Shown here: positions 51,998-61,512 of the stretch, in pieces
Numbering within the stretch: the stretch's first letter is position 1
How the letters are laid out: each line of letters opens with the position of its first letter
Notes under the pieces: model-generated
What the model saw: only the letters and a program-made list of their open reading frames with translations
Databases searched by the model: none
What the model was told of the DNA's origin: nothing
Program-made: the position numbers and the translations under genes
Source: Butyrivibrio sp. YAB3001
GTDB lineage: Bacteria > Bacillota > Clostridia > Lachnospirales > Lachnospiraceae
Assembly (NCBI RefSeq): GCF_900112195.1
Contig: NZ_FOKR01000002.1
Location: forward strand, 138,624-202,623
DNA length: 64,000 nucleotides
Reading direction: 5' to 3'

Positions 51998-53236
51998 TTA
52001 TTTTCCATATTCGCTTACAATTCCAAGAAGGATTTCAACCACCTTCTTCATTTCCTGAACTGAAGCATACTCGTATTTACCATGATAATTGTAGCCACCT
52101 GTACAAAGGTTAGGGCATGGAAGTCCCTTATAAGAAAGAGCTGCTCCATCTGTGCCTCCTCTGATAGGTGAATCAATAGGAGTAATCCCAAGATTCTCCA
52201 TAATCTTTTTGGCATTATCTACAAGATGCATGTGAGGACGTATCTTACTGATCATGTTATAGTACTGATCGTGCATTTCAACAACAACAGTTCCTTCACC
52301 ATATTTCTTATTAAGGAAATCTGCTGCGTCCATAAATAGCTTCTTTTTCTTCTCGAAAAGGACCTCATCATGGTCTCGTATGATATAAGAAGCGCTTGCT
52401 TTCTCTGTTCCGCCTTTCACTTCTGTAAGATGAAAGAAACCTTCTCTTTTCTCGGTATACATTGGATTCATAAATGCAGGCAAAAGAGAATGGAATTCAT
52501 AGCAGATAAGCGCAGCATTTATCATTTTGTTTTTGGCATCACCCGGATGAACACTTCTTCCATTTACGAAAATATTTCCCTCTGCGGCATTAAAATTTTC
52601 ATATTCAAGTTCGCCGAGTTTACCACCATCAACTGTATAAGCGTACTTGGCACCGAATTTTTCAAGATCAAAATATGCTGTGCCGGCGCCGATTTCCTCA
52701 TCAGGAGTAAATGCAATCTTAATATCTCCATGGCGAATGTCAGAATTTTTTAACAAAGTCTCTGCCATTGTCATGATCTCGGCAACTCCAGCCTTGTCAT
52801 CAGCACCAAGAAGTGTTGTGCCATCTGTTACTATAAGATCTTCTCCTACATGATTTGAAAGCTCAGGGAAATCAACAGGTGATAATGCCACATTCTCTTT
52901 TTCATTTAAAATAATATCTTTACCGTCATATTTCTCGACGATTCTTGGCTTAACATCTTTGCCGCTTACTTCATCAGAAGTATCCATATGAGCAACAAAA
53001 CCAATTGCTGGCAGCTCACTTCCATTTTCTGCATTTGACGGAATTGTAGCATATACATAGCAGTGCTCTTCATCATAAAAGACATCGCTTGCACCAATCT
53101 CTTTAAGTTCGTTAAAAAGAATTTTTGCAAGGTCATGCTGCTTCATTGTTGAAGGAGATGTGCCTGTTGTATCATCCGACTGTGTATCAACCTTTACATA
53201 TCTTAAAAATTTTTCAATAACGTCATTTCTTTCCAT
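51998..53236 (-). CDS. pepT: peptidase T (tripeptide aminopeptidase)
   Basis: Zinc M20B peptidase removing the N-terminal residue of tripeptides. Metal and catalytic motifs: VAHMDTSDEVSG, GADDKAGVAEIM, PDEEIGAGT and DGGKLGELEYENF; the C-terminus has PIRGGTDGAALSYKGLP. I start at the ATG at 53236 (MERNDVIEKFLRYV), which gives 412 residues, the family length. The open frame extends 40 codons further upstream, but that part is out-of-frame GH13 coding sequence. The start overlaps the GH13 gene end by 14 nt. Confidence 0.94.
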   Translation of the reverse strand: MERNDVIEKFLRYVKVDTQSDDTTGTSPSTMKQHDLAKILFNELKEIGASDVFYDEEHCYVYATIPSNAENGSELPAIGFVAHMDTSDEVSGKDVKPRIVEKYDGKDIILNEKENVALSPVDFPELSNHVGEDLIVTDGTTLLGADDKAGVAEIMTMAETLLKNSDIRHGDIKIAFTPDEEIGAGTAYFDLEKFGAKYAYTVDGGKLGELEYENFNAAEGNIFVNGRSVHPGDAKNKMINAALICYEFHSLLPAFMNPMYTEKREGFFHLTEVKGGTEKASASYIIRDHDEVLFEKKKKLFMDAADFLNKKYGEGTVVVEMHDQYYNMISKIRPHMHLVDNAKKIMENLGITPIDSPIRGGTDGAALSYKGLPCPNLCTGGYNYHGKYEYASVQEMKKVVEILLGIVSEYGK

Positions 53237-55193
53237 TTTTCTTTTTCTTAGCTTCTTTCTTCTTATATTCTGTATCAACAATGCTCTTGTATATGCGAAC
53301 TGATCTGTCACTTTGAAGTTGGAGTTCTTTGTTATCTCTTTCCTTGGAATCACCATTGTTTATAGGATTAACCTCAGTATCAGAAACTATCTTCCACTTT
53401 AATCCATCAGGAAGCTTTGGAAGAGCAAATTCCATTTTTAACCAGTGCATATTGTAGCAAACATATATAAATGTTTTATCAGTATTGTCTTTATCATAAA
53501 GACCACAATATAACATGCCCAGCACATGACTATATCCTGAAAGATCAGGTCTCCACGCTTCTTTCCCATGGCAGGAAAGGTCCGGATACCCACAGGAAAT
53601 GTAATCCATTAGTTTAAATGGCTTTGCATTATGTAAAAATCCATTCTCTGATTTAAGATTAACCAGGAACTTAACATATTCTAATATATCCTGATTTCTG
53701 TCAAGAGCTTTCCAGTCTACCCATCCAGTCTCATTGTCCTGACAATAAGGATTATTGTTTCCTGCCTGAGAATTACCGAACTCATCACCGCTGTATATCA
53801 TGGGAATTCCCTGTGATAGGAACAGCATTGTCAGAACATTCTTAATCTGTTTCTTTCGAAGTTCAAGAATATTATGTCTTCGTGTTCTTCCCTCAATACC
53901 GCAGTTCCAGCTTAAATTGTTATCAGTGCCGTCCTTATTGTTCTCGCCGTTTTCTTCGTTATGCTTGTGTTCATAGGAAACAAGATCGGCGAGCCTGAAC
54001 CCTTCATAATCACAAACATAATTGATAACGCCATAATGTTCATCATTAGCGATCATCACTTTAAAAAAGTCAGACACAGTATTGTCATCGCTTTTTAAGA
54101 ATCTGCGCGAAGCATTCAAAAAGCTGTTATTATAGATTGCAATCGTTTTGTTCTTTGGAAAATTGCCACCATATATGTATCCGGTGTCAAACCACTCATA
54201 CCAGATCTTTACATCAGTAAATAGCGGTTCATTCACAATCTGTCTTACAGGAATTCTTTTCCCTTTAAGATGGAATCCGTCAACATGGTACGTGCATCTC
54301 CAAAATCTAAGAGCATCTATTATCAGACTCTCATTTTCGTTATCTTCAAAAAAGAACTGTAAAACGACCTCAATATTATTTTCATGTAGTGTTTTTACAA
54401 AATTTTTAAACTCATTCTCTGCATCGTAAGGATTTTCGCAATAAGCAGATCTTGGAGCAAAATAATAGCCTTTTTTATAGCCCCAGAAATTCACCTTCTT
54501 AGTCACTGAATTCTCATTTACGATACTTCCATCCTTGGAAAAGACAACATTTTCCCTTGGAATCTTATTTCTCTTTAAAGAATTCTCAACCTCATTCATT
54601 TCAACAATAGGCATAAGCTCAATTGTTGTAACACCTAAATCCTTAAGATAGGGCAATTTTTCAAGAATTCCGGCAAATGTTCCCCTTTTCGCAGATGGAA
54701 CACCACTGCTTGAACTCTTCGTAAAACCTCTTACATTAAGTAAATAGATAAAGCTCTTTTCATAAGGGATATTGGGAGATTTCTCATTGCCCCAGTCAAA
54801 TACCTGAGTATTGTCAAGTCTTTGAGACTTATTATCAAGTTTTGCCCTTATTTCGCTGTCTTCCACATCCTTGCCAAAGCCTTCAAGCCCTATGATCTGT
54901 TTGGCATATATATCGCAAAAATAATTACCGTCAGCAAAATAATTATAGGAATCATATTTATCGATATTATCTATTCCTTTAATTCTTGCTGAATAAATAG
55001 CGCCGTGTTTTAATTCTTTAGGAAAAGTGATAGTAAGTTTATCTGCATCTCTGCATTTAGTTGCAGGATATAGTGTAATGCCACAATTCTTATTATCAGA
55101 AAAAACAGCCCTCACAACAAGACTCTTATCATAATCAATATAGCATCCAAGCGGATATGGCTTTTCATTTAGAACCTGATATTTTACCTGCAT
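53223..55193 (-). CDS. GH13_11 isoamylase/debranching-like protein with missing catalytic residues
   Basis: 656 residues with isoamylase/GlgX-like layout: an N-terminal beta domain (1-130), a TIM barrel (about 145-500) and a C-terminal beta domain. Family landmarks are clear: LKDLGVTTIELMPI, NFWGYKKGYYFAPRSAYC, YGGNFPKN, LADLVSYEHKHNEENGEN and SQGIPMIYSGDEFGNSQ. The catalytic sites are altered. Region I DVVYNH reads QFFFED (280-285). Region II GFRFD reads GFHLK, with Lys310 in place of the nucleophile Asp. Region IV HDGF reads YEGF (396-399). Only the region III Glu (Glu333) remains. It probably binds but does not cut alpha-glucan. A basic Lys-rich tail ends the protein. Confidence 0.85.
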   Translation of the reverse strand: MQVKYQVLNEKPYPLGCYIDYDKSLVVRAVFSDNKNCGITLYPATKCRDADKLTITFPKELKHGAIYSARIKGIDNIDKYDSYNYFADGNYFCDIYAKQIIGLEGFGKDVEDSEIRAKLDNKSQRLDNTQVFDWGNEKSPNIPYEKSFIYLLNVRGFTKSSSSGVPSAKRGTFAGILEKLPYLKDLGVTTIELMPIVEMNEVENSLKRNKIPRENVVFSKDGSIVNENSVTKKVNFWGYKKGYYFAPRSAYCENPYDAENEFKNFVKTLHENNIEVVLQFFFEDNENESLIIDALRFWRCTYHVDGFHLKGKRIPVRQIVNEPLFTDVKIWYEWFDTGYIYGGNFPKNKTIAIYNNSFLNASRRFLKSDDNTVSDFFKVMIANDEHYGVINYVCDYEGFRLADLVSYEHKHNEENGENNKDGTDNNLSWNCGIEGRTRRHNILELRKKQIKNVLTMLFLSQGIPMIYSGDEFGNSQAGNNNPYCQDNETGWVDWKALDRNQDILEYVKFLVNLKSENGFLHNAKPFKLMDYISCGYPDLSCHGKEAWRPDLSGYSHVLGMLYCGLYDKDNTDKTFIYVCYNMHWLKMEFALPKLPDGLKWKIVSDTEVNPINNGDSKERDNKELQLQSDRSVRIYKSIVDTEYKKKEAKKKKNGKK

Positions 55194-55335
55194 TAAATCA
55201 CTTCCCTTTTCCTAGTGTTTTATCTGCCTTTAGTTAATCTAAGCACACATATCACAATATTTTATCACATATTTTCTTTATATGCACATAAACAATTTTT
55301 TATCTGCTAACTGTACCTACTGAACAATTATAAAA

Positions 55336-55370
55336 AGCCCCAATCCCGGATAATCTCCGTAATTGAGACT
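55336..55370 (-). terminator. terminator of the REC-GGDEF gene
   Basis: On the minus strand AGTCTCAATTACGGA (55370-55356) pairs with TCCGGGATTGGGGCT (55350-55336) with several G-T pairs and one mismatch, 5-nt loop, then TTTTTA. It lies 33 nt after the stop. Confidence 0.75.
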
Positions 55371-55402
55371 TTTTTACATTAACTCTTGATAAAAAATATC
55401 AT

Positions 55403-56707
55403 TTAAATAAACAGCTTTTCAGCATCCAGCTTTACTATTGATTCTTTTGATATTTGGAGTTCATTCCACTTTCCCATAATTCTGTCTACCGGAATCTGAT
55501 AATCTTCAGTAGAAGCCTTCATAAGCAATGTTAGCGCCTTATCACTTCCGTATTTTGTAATAACATCACTTCCTCTAAGACAGGAGGACATAGTTTCAAC
55601 AAACTCATCAACGCACTCATTTACAGGCTTTTGGCTACTTTCAAAAGTAAAAATAAGAAAATGCACTCCAAACGCATAGTTTCTCTCAAACCTGATAAGA
55701 AAGCGGAATACATTTTTAAACATATCTATAGGTATTACATAGGCACCCTTTTGCCCTTCTCTTTCTCCCAGAATCTTCCTGATCTCAAAGCTACTTGCTA
55801 TTTCTTTTTCAGAAGAGTTCTCAGCCGTCTGCTTATAAATGGAAAAACCATGCTTTCCATTTTGTTTAACTTCATAAAGAGCCAGATCTGCCTTTTTAAA
55901 AAGAGTCGCATAATCATTTCCTTCATCAGGACATATGCATGCGCCGATAGAGCAGCCAAGAGGTATATTCATATCTTCAGAAAGACACTCTTTTGCATAG
56001 CTTAATATTTTCCTGTTAAGAAATTCGCATCTTTCTTTAAGCATTCTCTCATCTTTTGTATTCTGACAAAATGCTATGAATTCATCACCGCCGATTCTTC
56101 CAACGATATCTGTGGATCGCATCACACTCTTTAAAATCTCAGAAAATTTTAGAAGAATCAGATCGCCCTTTTCATGTCCGTAAATATCATTTACCAGCTT
56201 AAAGCTGTCAAGATCGATCATCATAAGGATTCCATTGCCGTTTTTGACAAGTTCATCAATCTTGGATGCGCTGGTCGTCTTATTATAAAGCCCGGTCATT
56301 GGATCATTTTCAGCCGCTTTCCTAAGTCCCTGAATTTGTCCAAGGTTATCCATGATATTGTCGACACGTCTAAGAAGCACATCTGACTTAAAAGGCTTTC
56401 TGATATAGTCTACAGCTCCGGTGGTAAGGCTCTTTTCCTCACTGTCATCTCCAGACACTCCGGTCATAAACATAACCGGAATTACAAAATTATACATTTG
56501 ACGTAAAGCATCCATCATCTCAAAACCGTCCATCCCCGGCATCATAAGATCGGATAGGATCATATCAGGCTTTGTTTTTTCATATAATTCAATAGCTGCT
56601 TTTCCTGAATCAGCAGTTATTACGTCATATTTATCTGACAATATTCTTTGTGTCTGTTTGCAAAATATTGATTCATCATCAACGACAAGAATTCTTCTTT
56701 TATCCAT
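55403..56707 (-). CDS. response regulator with tandem GGDEF domains, second one degenerate
   Basis: Residue numbers count from the in-frame ATG at 56710. REC domain at 5-120 with the acidic pocket VDDE, phospho-acceptor Asp54 (ILSDLMMPG) and Lys in RKPF. First GGDEF domain at about 135-290 with GGDEF 207-211 and an I-site RSTD (198-201), so a product-inhibited cyclic-di-GMP synthase. A third domain (about 315-425) repeats the fold: LRGSDVITKYGSDKALTLL aligns RGSD to the I-site and GSDKA to GGDEF. It keeps the I-site but not catalysis and may sense cyclic-di-GMP. The start is the second of two ATGs, at 56707, behind GAGGTGG. Confidence 0.88.
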   Translation of the reverse strand: MDKRRILVVDDESIFCKQTQRILSDKYDVITADSGKAAIELYEKTKPDMILSDLMMPGMDGFEMMDALRQMYNFVIPVMFMTGVSGDDSEEKSLTTGAVDYIRKPFKSDVLLRRVDNIMDNLGQIQGLRKAAENDPMTGLYNKTTSASKIDELVKNGNGILMMIDLDSFKLVNDIYGHEKGDLILLKFSEILKSVMRSTDIVGRIGGDEFIAFCQNTKDERMLKERCEFLNRKILSYAKECLSEDMNIPLGCSIGACICPDEGNDYATLFKKADLALYEVKQNGKHGFSIYKQTAENSSEKEIASSFEIRKILGEREGQKGAYVIPIDMFKNVFRFLIRFERNYAFGVHFLIFTFESSQKPVNECVDEFVETMSSCLRGSDVITKYGSDKALTLLMKASTEDYQIPVDRIMGKWNELQISKESIVKLDAEKLFI

Positions 56708-56752
56708 CATCCACCTCAGATATCAATGTATGAATTATCAAATGATATTTCA

Positions 56753-56870
56753 GAAATGCGCACTACGCTGCGCATTTCGTGAGAATATGATACAAGTGCA
56801 AATAGGCCCTGCGACGTAGTCGCGCTGGAATGGCCTATTTATCATATATTCCCGAGCTTTATTCGGGAAT
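56753..56870 (+). other. structured three-hairpin element, copy B
   Basis: Hairpin 1: GAAATGCGCA (56753-56762) with TGCGCATTTC (56769-56778). Linker GTGAGAATATGATAC (56779-56793). Hairpin 2: AAATAGGCC (56800-56808) with GGCCTATTT (56832-56840), enclosing GCGAC-gta-GTCGC (56811-56823). Hairpin 3: ATTCCCGA (56848-56855) with TCGGGAAT (56863-56870). It aligns end to end with copy A at 9382-9500, differing mainly by paired changes in the stems. It lies in the 386-nt divergent gap (56708-57093). The predicted DUF1292 promoter is 170 nt further down, so it is probably not part of that leader. The rest of the gap holds that promoter and nothing else I can name. Confidence 0.75.
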
Positions 56871-57042
56871 GAATACATTTTTAAAAAATCTGTATAGTGA
56901 AATAATTGATTAATGTTCAGATTTTCTAGTACTATATTACGCCTCAGGAACCTTCTTTTACCCGTATTTATGATAAATTTAGTTTCTTTTTATGATTATT
57001 TATATATGAGTGCTTACATTTGCTTTATATGCGCTAAAACTA

Positions 57043-57051
57043 TGATATAAT
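57043..57051 (+). promoter_or_regulatory. extended -10 promoter of the DUF1292 gene
   Basis: TGATATAAT: a TGn extension with a perfect TATAAT at 57046-57051, 42 nt before the ATG. No good -35 is visible at 16-18 bp, as is common for extended -10 promoters. Confidence 0.6.
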
Positions 57052-57093
57052 CTACATGTTAAGTTATTTTTTTATATTCAGGAGGCTTATTTG

Positions 57094-57459
57094 ATGGAAT
57101 TTTCCAAAGTTGCTACAGATATGAACACCAAAATTGAAAATGGCGACCAGACAACCGTTGACATTGAGCTTGATAACAATGAAACTGTTACCTGTGCCAT
57201 TATCATCGTTCTTACAGTTAATAGTAAAGATTACATTGTACTTCTGCCACTTGATAAGAATGGTCAGAACGAAGATGGAAATGTATGGTTCTATGAATTC
57301 ATTTATAATGGTGAGGATGCTGACCCGGATCTTGGCTACATCAGTGATGATGATGAATATGAGGCTGTTTCTGAGGCCTTCAACCTCTATCTCGATGATG
57401 TTGAATTTGATGAGATTGTAGAACTGCCCGAAGAAGGACTTGATGGCGAAGAAGAATAA
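57094..57459 (+). CDS. DUF1292-family protein
   Basis: 121 residues, very acidic. The core VTCAIIIVLTVNSKDYIVLLPLD followed by VWFYEFIYNGEDADPDLGYISDDDEYEAVSEAF is the DUF1292 (YrzB-like) pattern; function unknown. The ATG at 57094 has AGGAGG 8 nt upstream; an in-frame TTG just before it is not needed. The Glu/Asp-rich C-terminus ([17 protein letters not shown]) is encoded by DNA that also encodes, on the other strand, the last 23 codons of the helicase gene. Confidence 0.9.
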   Translation: MEFSKVATDMNTKIENGDQTTVDIELDNNETVTCAIIIVLTVNSKDYIVLLPLDKNGQNEDGNVWFYEFIYNGEDADPDLGYISDDDEYEAVSEAFNLYLDDVEFDEIVELPEEGLDGEEE

Positions 57460-59330
57460 GCTTTTTCCCATAAATCCCTTAAAGGTCTAAGGAAACGAGA
57501 CGGAAGCATTTTATTTTCTTCGCTTCCCGTAATATAAGACATTATGAGCGCCCTTTTTGCCCTTGTCATACCAACATAGAGCATTCGGCGCTCTTCTTCT
57601 ATTTCGCTCTGTGTTACGCTGCTTCTGCTAGGAATTATACCTTCATTTAAGTTTGGAAGCCATACGGTATCAAATTCAAGACCTTTTGAACCATGCATAG
57701 TCATAAGATTCACTTTTGATCTGCTTTTTACTATTTTATTTAAACATGTTTTATTTTGTTCCTGTTCTCTAAGTTCACTTAATTGTTTCAATAATATTTT
57801 ATTATCAGTCATCTTTAATGAAAGTTCACTAAGTTCATTTAGCGCATCTATCTCACCTGGATAAAGCTTATCAATTCCAATTTCATTTCTGATAAATCTT
57901 ATGGAAAGCGATGGTCTCATATGTGAGATCATATTTAGTTGTCGAAACAGCTTTTCTATCTCTTTCGTTTTTTGAGTATTTCCATAATAAAAATGTTTCA
58001 GATCATTCTCATTAACTGTTCCAGAGCAAAGAGCTTCTCTGCTGATATATCTCTTTGGATTATTCATTATCCTGATAAAATCTTCTCTTTTATGACCGCA
58101 GCATGTAAAAGACAAATATGCTTCGCAGAGCTTAACAGCTGGAGAATCATAAAAACTCTTCGCCTGATTATCAAGATTAGTCGGAATTCCAGCCTCTTTT
58201 AAAACAGCTGCAAGAGATAATGCTTCAGAATTAGTTCTGAAAATAAAAGCTATATCATCGAGATTGTCTTTTCTATTTTGTAAAAAAGTAATTATTGCCT
58301 TTGTCTGATTTGCTTTACTTGTGTATTTTCTAGGTGCAAGTATTCCGACACCATTAGTATCATTTGCAATAAGTTCTTTTTTGAATCTTATCTTATTAAC
58401 CTCAATAAGACGATTTGCATTTTCCAATATTGTTCTTCCGCATCTGTAATTCACATTAAGATTTATGATTTCTGGTCTTTCATTTACAAAATCTTCAGCA
58501 AATCTCTGCATTATCCCCGGATCTGAACCTCTAAAACCATAAATTGACTGATCATCGTCTCCTACAACAAATAGATTATTCGAAGAACATAAAAGACGTA
58601 TGACCTTATACTGAATCATGTTTATATCCTGATATTCATCAATAAGGATATACTTAAATCGGCTGCTCCAATTTGCCAAAAGTGCCTTATCCTCTTCAAG
58701 TAAGCACAAACATCTCTTTACCATATCATCAAAATCAATAAAGCCAAATTCCAAAAGGCATTTGTTATATTCTTCATAGACTTTATCAAACTGCGCACAT
58801 ACAGTTTTTTTCTCAGATTTAGAAGATACATTATCTCCGGTATTCTTTACTCTTGAAATCTCAGACACTATATCTTTAAGAACTTCAAGTGCATCATCAC
58901 ATTCTTCCTTGGTCATTACAGAATTTGCCTTTAACCTGTATATAATATCTTTTAAGAGCTTATATTTTGTTGTTTCATTTATTATCTCAAATTTATTATT
59001 GGGATTAGCCTGACGAATTATCTGATAAAAAACAGAATGAAATGTGCCAAAACACACTTCCGGATAAGAATTATCCGTTATTTTCATGAAACGTTGCTGC
59101 ATCTCGATAGCAGCAGCTTTTGTAAAAGTAATAACAAGAATTGACTGTGGACTTACATCATACTTCTCAATCAAGGATCTAAGCCTTTGAACAATCACAA
59201 AGGTCTTGCCGCTTCCCGGACCTGCCAAAACCATAGCAGGTCCATCTTTATGAAGAATAGCCTTCATCTGAGCGGCATTGCCACAAACATCGTTATTACC
59301 TGTCTGTGGATTATTTTTCAAGTAACTCAA
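57387..59330 (-). CDS. UvrD/PcrA-family superfamily 1 helicase
   Basis: 647 residues. Motifs: Q/NAAQ, Walker [33 protein letters not shown] (Ia), [13 protein letters not shown] (II), [13 protein letters not shown] (III), NYRC (IV), [20 protein letters not shown] (V), [16 protein letters not shown] (VI). It resembles PcrA/UvrD but is shorter, so it may be a paralogue. The start is a TTG, at 59330 or 59321; the latter has a better-placed AAAGGA. The final 23 codons (Ser-rich [12 protein letters not shown]) overlap the DUF1292 gene on the opposite strand by 73 nt. It overlaps the gltX end by up to 20 nt. Confidence 0.88.
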   Translation of the reverse strand: MSYLKNNPQTGNNDVCGNAAQMKAILHKDGPAMVLAGPGSGKTFVIVQRLRSLIEKYDVSPQSILVITFTKAAAIEMQQRFMKITDNSYPEVCFGTFHSVFYQIIRQANPNNKFEIINETTKYKLLKDIIYRLKANSVMTKEECDDALEVLKDIVSEISRVKNTGDNVSSKSEKKTVCAQFDKVYEEYNKCLLEFGFIDFDDMVKRCLCLLEEDKALLANWSSRFKYILIDEYQDINMIQYKVIRLLCSSNNLFVVGDDDQSIYGFRGSDPGIMQRFAEDFVNERPEIINLNVNYRCGRTILENANRLIEVNKIRFKKELIANDTNGVGILAPRKYTSKANQTKAIITFLQNRKDNLDDIAFIFRTNSEALSLAAVLKEAGIPTNLDNQAKSFYDSPAVKLCEAYLSFTCCGHKREDFIRIMNNPKRYISREALCSGTVNENDLKHFYYGNTQKTKEIEKLFRQLNMISHMRPSLSIRFIRNEIGIDKLYPGEIDALNELSELSLKMTDNKILLKQLSELREQEQNKTCLNKIVKSRSKVNLMTMHGSKGLEFDTVWLPNLNEGIIPSRSSVTQSEIEEERRMLYVGMTRAKRALIMSYITGSEENKMLPSRFLRPLRDLWEKAYSSSPSSPSSGSSTISSNSTSSR

Positions 59331-60795
59331 TTCCTTTTTTAATTCTATTTATTGTCTCTTCCTTACCAATAACTTCCATAAGCTCAGTTGCTCCGCATGG
59401 AGTCATTTCTTTGCCGGAAACAGCAATTCTTACTGGCCAGAGAACATATCCGTTCTTGTATTCATGTGACTTAATGTAATCAGTTAATACTGCATAAAGT
59501 GCATCATTTGTATAGTCATCATGCGCTTCAAGAACAGGAAGCACTTCTTTAAGAACTGCAAGTGAAGTCTCTTCATTAGTCTTCATCTTCTTGTGAGTAT
59601 AAATAGCTGTGTCATAAGAAGGAAGCTCATTAAAGAAATCAACCATTCCCTCAATATCAGGGAAAATCTCGATTCTTGTCTTAACCATTGCAGCAATCTG
59701 GCGCATCTTCTTATCATCTGATCTGATTGCTTCATTGGTAATAGCTTTATCAAGATAAGGTTTAGCCATTTCAAAGAACTTGTCCTCATCCATAGCCTTC
59801 ATATACTCACCATTCATCCACTTAAGCTTAGTGTAATCAAACACAGCAGGTGATTTATTGATACGTGTATAATCAAACTTCTCAACAAGATCCTTGAGAC
59901 TCATGATCTCGTTGTTATCATCAGGAGACCATCCAAGAAGAGCTACAAAATTGACAACTGCTTCTGCAAGGAAGCCCTGCTCAATAAGATCCTCGAAGGA
60001 TGAATGTCCGCTTCTCTTAGAAAGCTTATGATGATCTTCATCTGTGATAAGTGGGCAGTGAATGTACTTAGGCACTTCCCATCCGAAAGCATCATAAAGT
60101 CTGTTATATTTAGGTGATGAAGAAATATACTCATTACCACGGACAACATGAGTGATTCCCATCAAATGGTCATCTACTACATTAGCAAAATTGTAGGTTG
60201 GATAACCATCAGACTTAATAAGGATCATGTCATCAAGTTCTTTATTCTCAACGGTAACATCTCCGTAAAGTTCATCATGAAAAGTTGTTGTTCCTTCAGT
60301 AGGATTGTTCTGTCTGATAACAAATGGCTTTCCTTCTGCAAGATTCTTCTCAACTTCTTCCTTGGAAAGGTGAAGACAATGCTTGTCATAAACACTGATT
60401 TCCTTCTTGCCGCCGTTACCATCATCTATTTCCTGCACAAGAGTTGCAAGACGAGCCTCATCACAGAAGCAATAATAAGCTTCACCCTTGTCGATAAGCT
60501 CTTTTGCATATTTCATATATATTCCATCTTTTTGTCTTTCGCTCTGAACATAAGGACCAACAGGGCCACCGATGTCCGGACCTTCATCATGTACAAGACC
60601 GGTATCCTTAAGTGTCTGATATATAATTTCAGTAGCACCCTCAACAAAACGTTCCTGGTCTGTATCTTCTATTCTAAGAATATAATCTCCGCCTTCATGT
60701 TTTGAAATAAGATAAGCATAAAGAGCTGTTCTTAAATTACCAACGTGCATACGTCCTGTAGGGCTTGGTGCATATCTTGTACGAATTTTAACCAT
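59311..60795 (-). CDS. gltX: glutamyl-tRNA synthetase
   Basis: Class I synthetase charging tRNA-Glu. HIGH-type signature [20 protein letters not shown] at the N-terminus and the KMSKS-type loop [16 protein letters not shown]. The CFCDEARL stretch belongs to the zinc-binding region variant. I start at the ATG at 60795 ([14 protein letters not shown], 494 residues) behind GGAG at 4-5 nt; the ATG at 60816 would add MNMKWSI. A structured leader and an extended -10 promoter lie upstream; no T-box is visible, so control would not be by the standard tRNA-sensing leader. Confidence 0.95.
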   Translation of the reverse strand: MVKIRTRYAPSPTGRMHVGNLRTALYAYLISKHEGGDYILRIEDTDQERFVEGATEIIYQTLKDTGLVHDEGPDIGGPVGPYVQSERQKDGIYMKYAKELIDKGEAYYCFCDEARLATLVQEIDDGNGGKKEISVYDKHCLHLSKEEVEKNLAEGKPFVIRQNNPTEGTTTFHDELYGDVTVENKELDDMILIKSDGYPTYNFANVVDDHLMGITHVVRGNEYISSSPKYNRLYDAFGWEVPKYIHCPLITDEDHHKLSKRSGHSSFEDLIEQGFLAEAVVNFVALLGWSPDDNNEIMSLKDLVEKFDYTRINKSPAVFDYTKLKWMNGEYMKAMDEDKFFEMAKPYLDKAITNEAIRSDDKKMRQIAAMVKTRIEIFPDIEGMVDFFNELPSYDTAIYTHKKMKTNEETSLAVLKEVLPVLEAHDDYTNDALYAVLTDYIKSHEYKNGYVLWPVRIAVSGKEMTPCGATELMEVIGKEETINRIKKGIELLEK

Positions 60796-60831
60796 AATAC
60801 TCCATTTCATGTTCATGTAGCAGCATATTTA

Positions 60832-60917
60832 TTGTAACTATCAGGTAATTGACAAAAATACGCGGAACCAGCTCTTTCCACATTTACATAATGCCATAAA
60901 ACCTAAAATAGTTACAA
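60832..60917 (-). promoter_or_regulatory. structured leader RNA before gltX
   Basis: On the minus strand TTGTAACTAT (60917-60908) pairs perfectly with ATAGTTACAA (60841-60832), closing an 86-nt region. Inside, AGGT (60904-60901) pairs with ACCT (60846-60843), and TGTGGAA (60882-60876) pairs with TTCCGCG (60867-60861, with G-T pairs). It ends 36 nt before the gltX ATG. T-box conserved bases and a terminator T-run are absent. The fold is seen; a regulatory function is inference. Confidence 0.5.
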
Positions 60918-60962
60918 AATGCCACATGATATATTTAAAAGTACAACAAACAACAACAGAAA

Positions 60963-60990
60963 ATTTTAACACAAAATAAATAAATTTCAA
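60963..60990 (-). promoter_or_regulatory. predicted promoter of gltX
   Basis: Minus-strand TTGAAA (60990-60985), 16 bp, then TAAAAT (60968-60963) within TGTTAAAAT, an extended -10. Transcription would start about 160 nt before the gltX start codon, covering the structured leader. The remainder of the 60796-61044 gap is AT-rich and shows nothing else. Confidence 0.5.
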
Positions 60991-61044
60991 CCCACAATTA
61001 ATAATTTGAATTTTTAATACAAAATAGAATTGCATGAAATATAT

Positions 61045-61482
61045 TTATCTTTTTCCGGTAGAACCAAAGCCGCCTCTGTCCTGACCTTCAAGATGATCAC
61101 ATTCTTCAAAATCAATATGAGGCTGATTTTCCATTATTCTGAACTGGCAGATTCTGTCATTAAAGCCAATATGCGTATCTCTCATGGCAATAACAGGCAT
61201 GAACCACTGATCATTATCACCGCAGTATGAATGATCTATTATCCCCATGCTGTTAGCCTGTATCACTCCAAAATTCTTAAAAGTTGAGCTTCTTGGAACA
61301 ACATGAGCCTCATACCCTTCAGGAATTTCCATAGCAACTCCAAGGGGCACAAGATGAAACTCTCCCTGCTTAAGATCAACATCCTCAGCACTTCTAAGAT
61401 CGATCCAGTCTGATTTGCCATCAATATACTCAAGCTTTTGAAGATTTTCATTAAAATACTTTATCTTTACAATTTTACCCAT
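61045..61482 (-). CDS. dut: dUTP diphosphatase (dUTPase)
   Basis: Hydrolyses dUTP to dUMP, keeping uracil out of DNA. 145 residues with trimeric dUTPase motifs: motif 2 [13 protein letters not shown], motif 3 [17 protein letters not shown] with the catalytic Asp, motif 4 DRICQFRI, and the P-loop-like motif 5 [10 protein letters not shown]. Motif 1 reads [10 protein letters not shown] instead of the usual AGxDLxA. It is a single-gene unit with its own promoter. Confidence 0.92.
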   Translation of the reverse strand: MGKIVKIKYFNENLQKLEYIDGKSDWIDLRSAEDVDLKQGEFHLVPLGVAMEIPEGYEAHVVPRSSTFKNFGVIQANSMGIIDHSYCGDNDQWFMPVIAMRDTHIGFNDRICQFRIMENQPHIDFEECDHLEGQDRGGFGSTGKR

Positions 61483-61512
61483 TTAATAAATCTTTCCTTT
61501 TCTTTTTTATTT

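Noticed and set aside
53237-53356. 40-residue N-terminal extension of PepT
   Set aside because: It lies wholly within the GH13 coding sequence in another frame, and family alignment starts at the downstream methionine.
57064-57471. 135-residue minus-strand frame opposite the DUF1292 gene
   Set aside because: Entirely antisense to a recognised family with a strong ribosome binding site; a shadow frame.
60841-61035. 64-residue hydrophobic frame in the gltX leader
   Set aside because: No Shine-Dalgarno and low-complexity Phe/Val/Leu composition typical of AT-rich noncoding DNA; the region is better explained as promoter plus structured leader.
60796-61044. T-box leader for gltX
   Set aside because: The conserved T-box antiterminator sequence and a terminator hairpin with T-run are not found on either strand.
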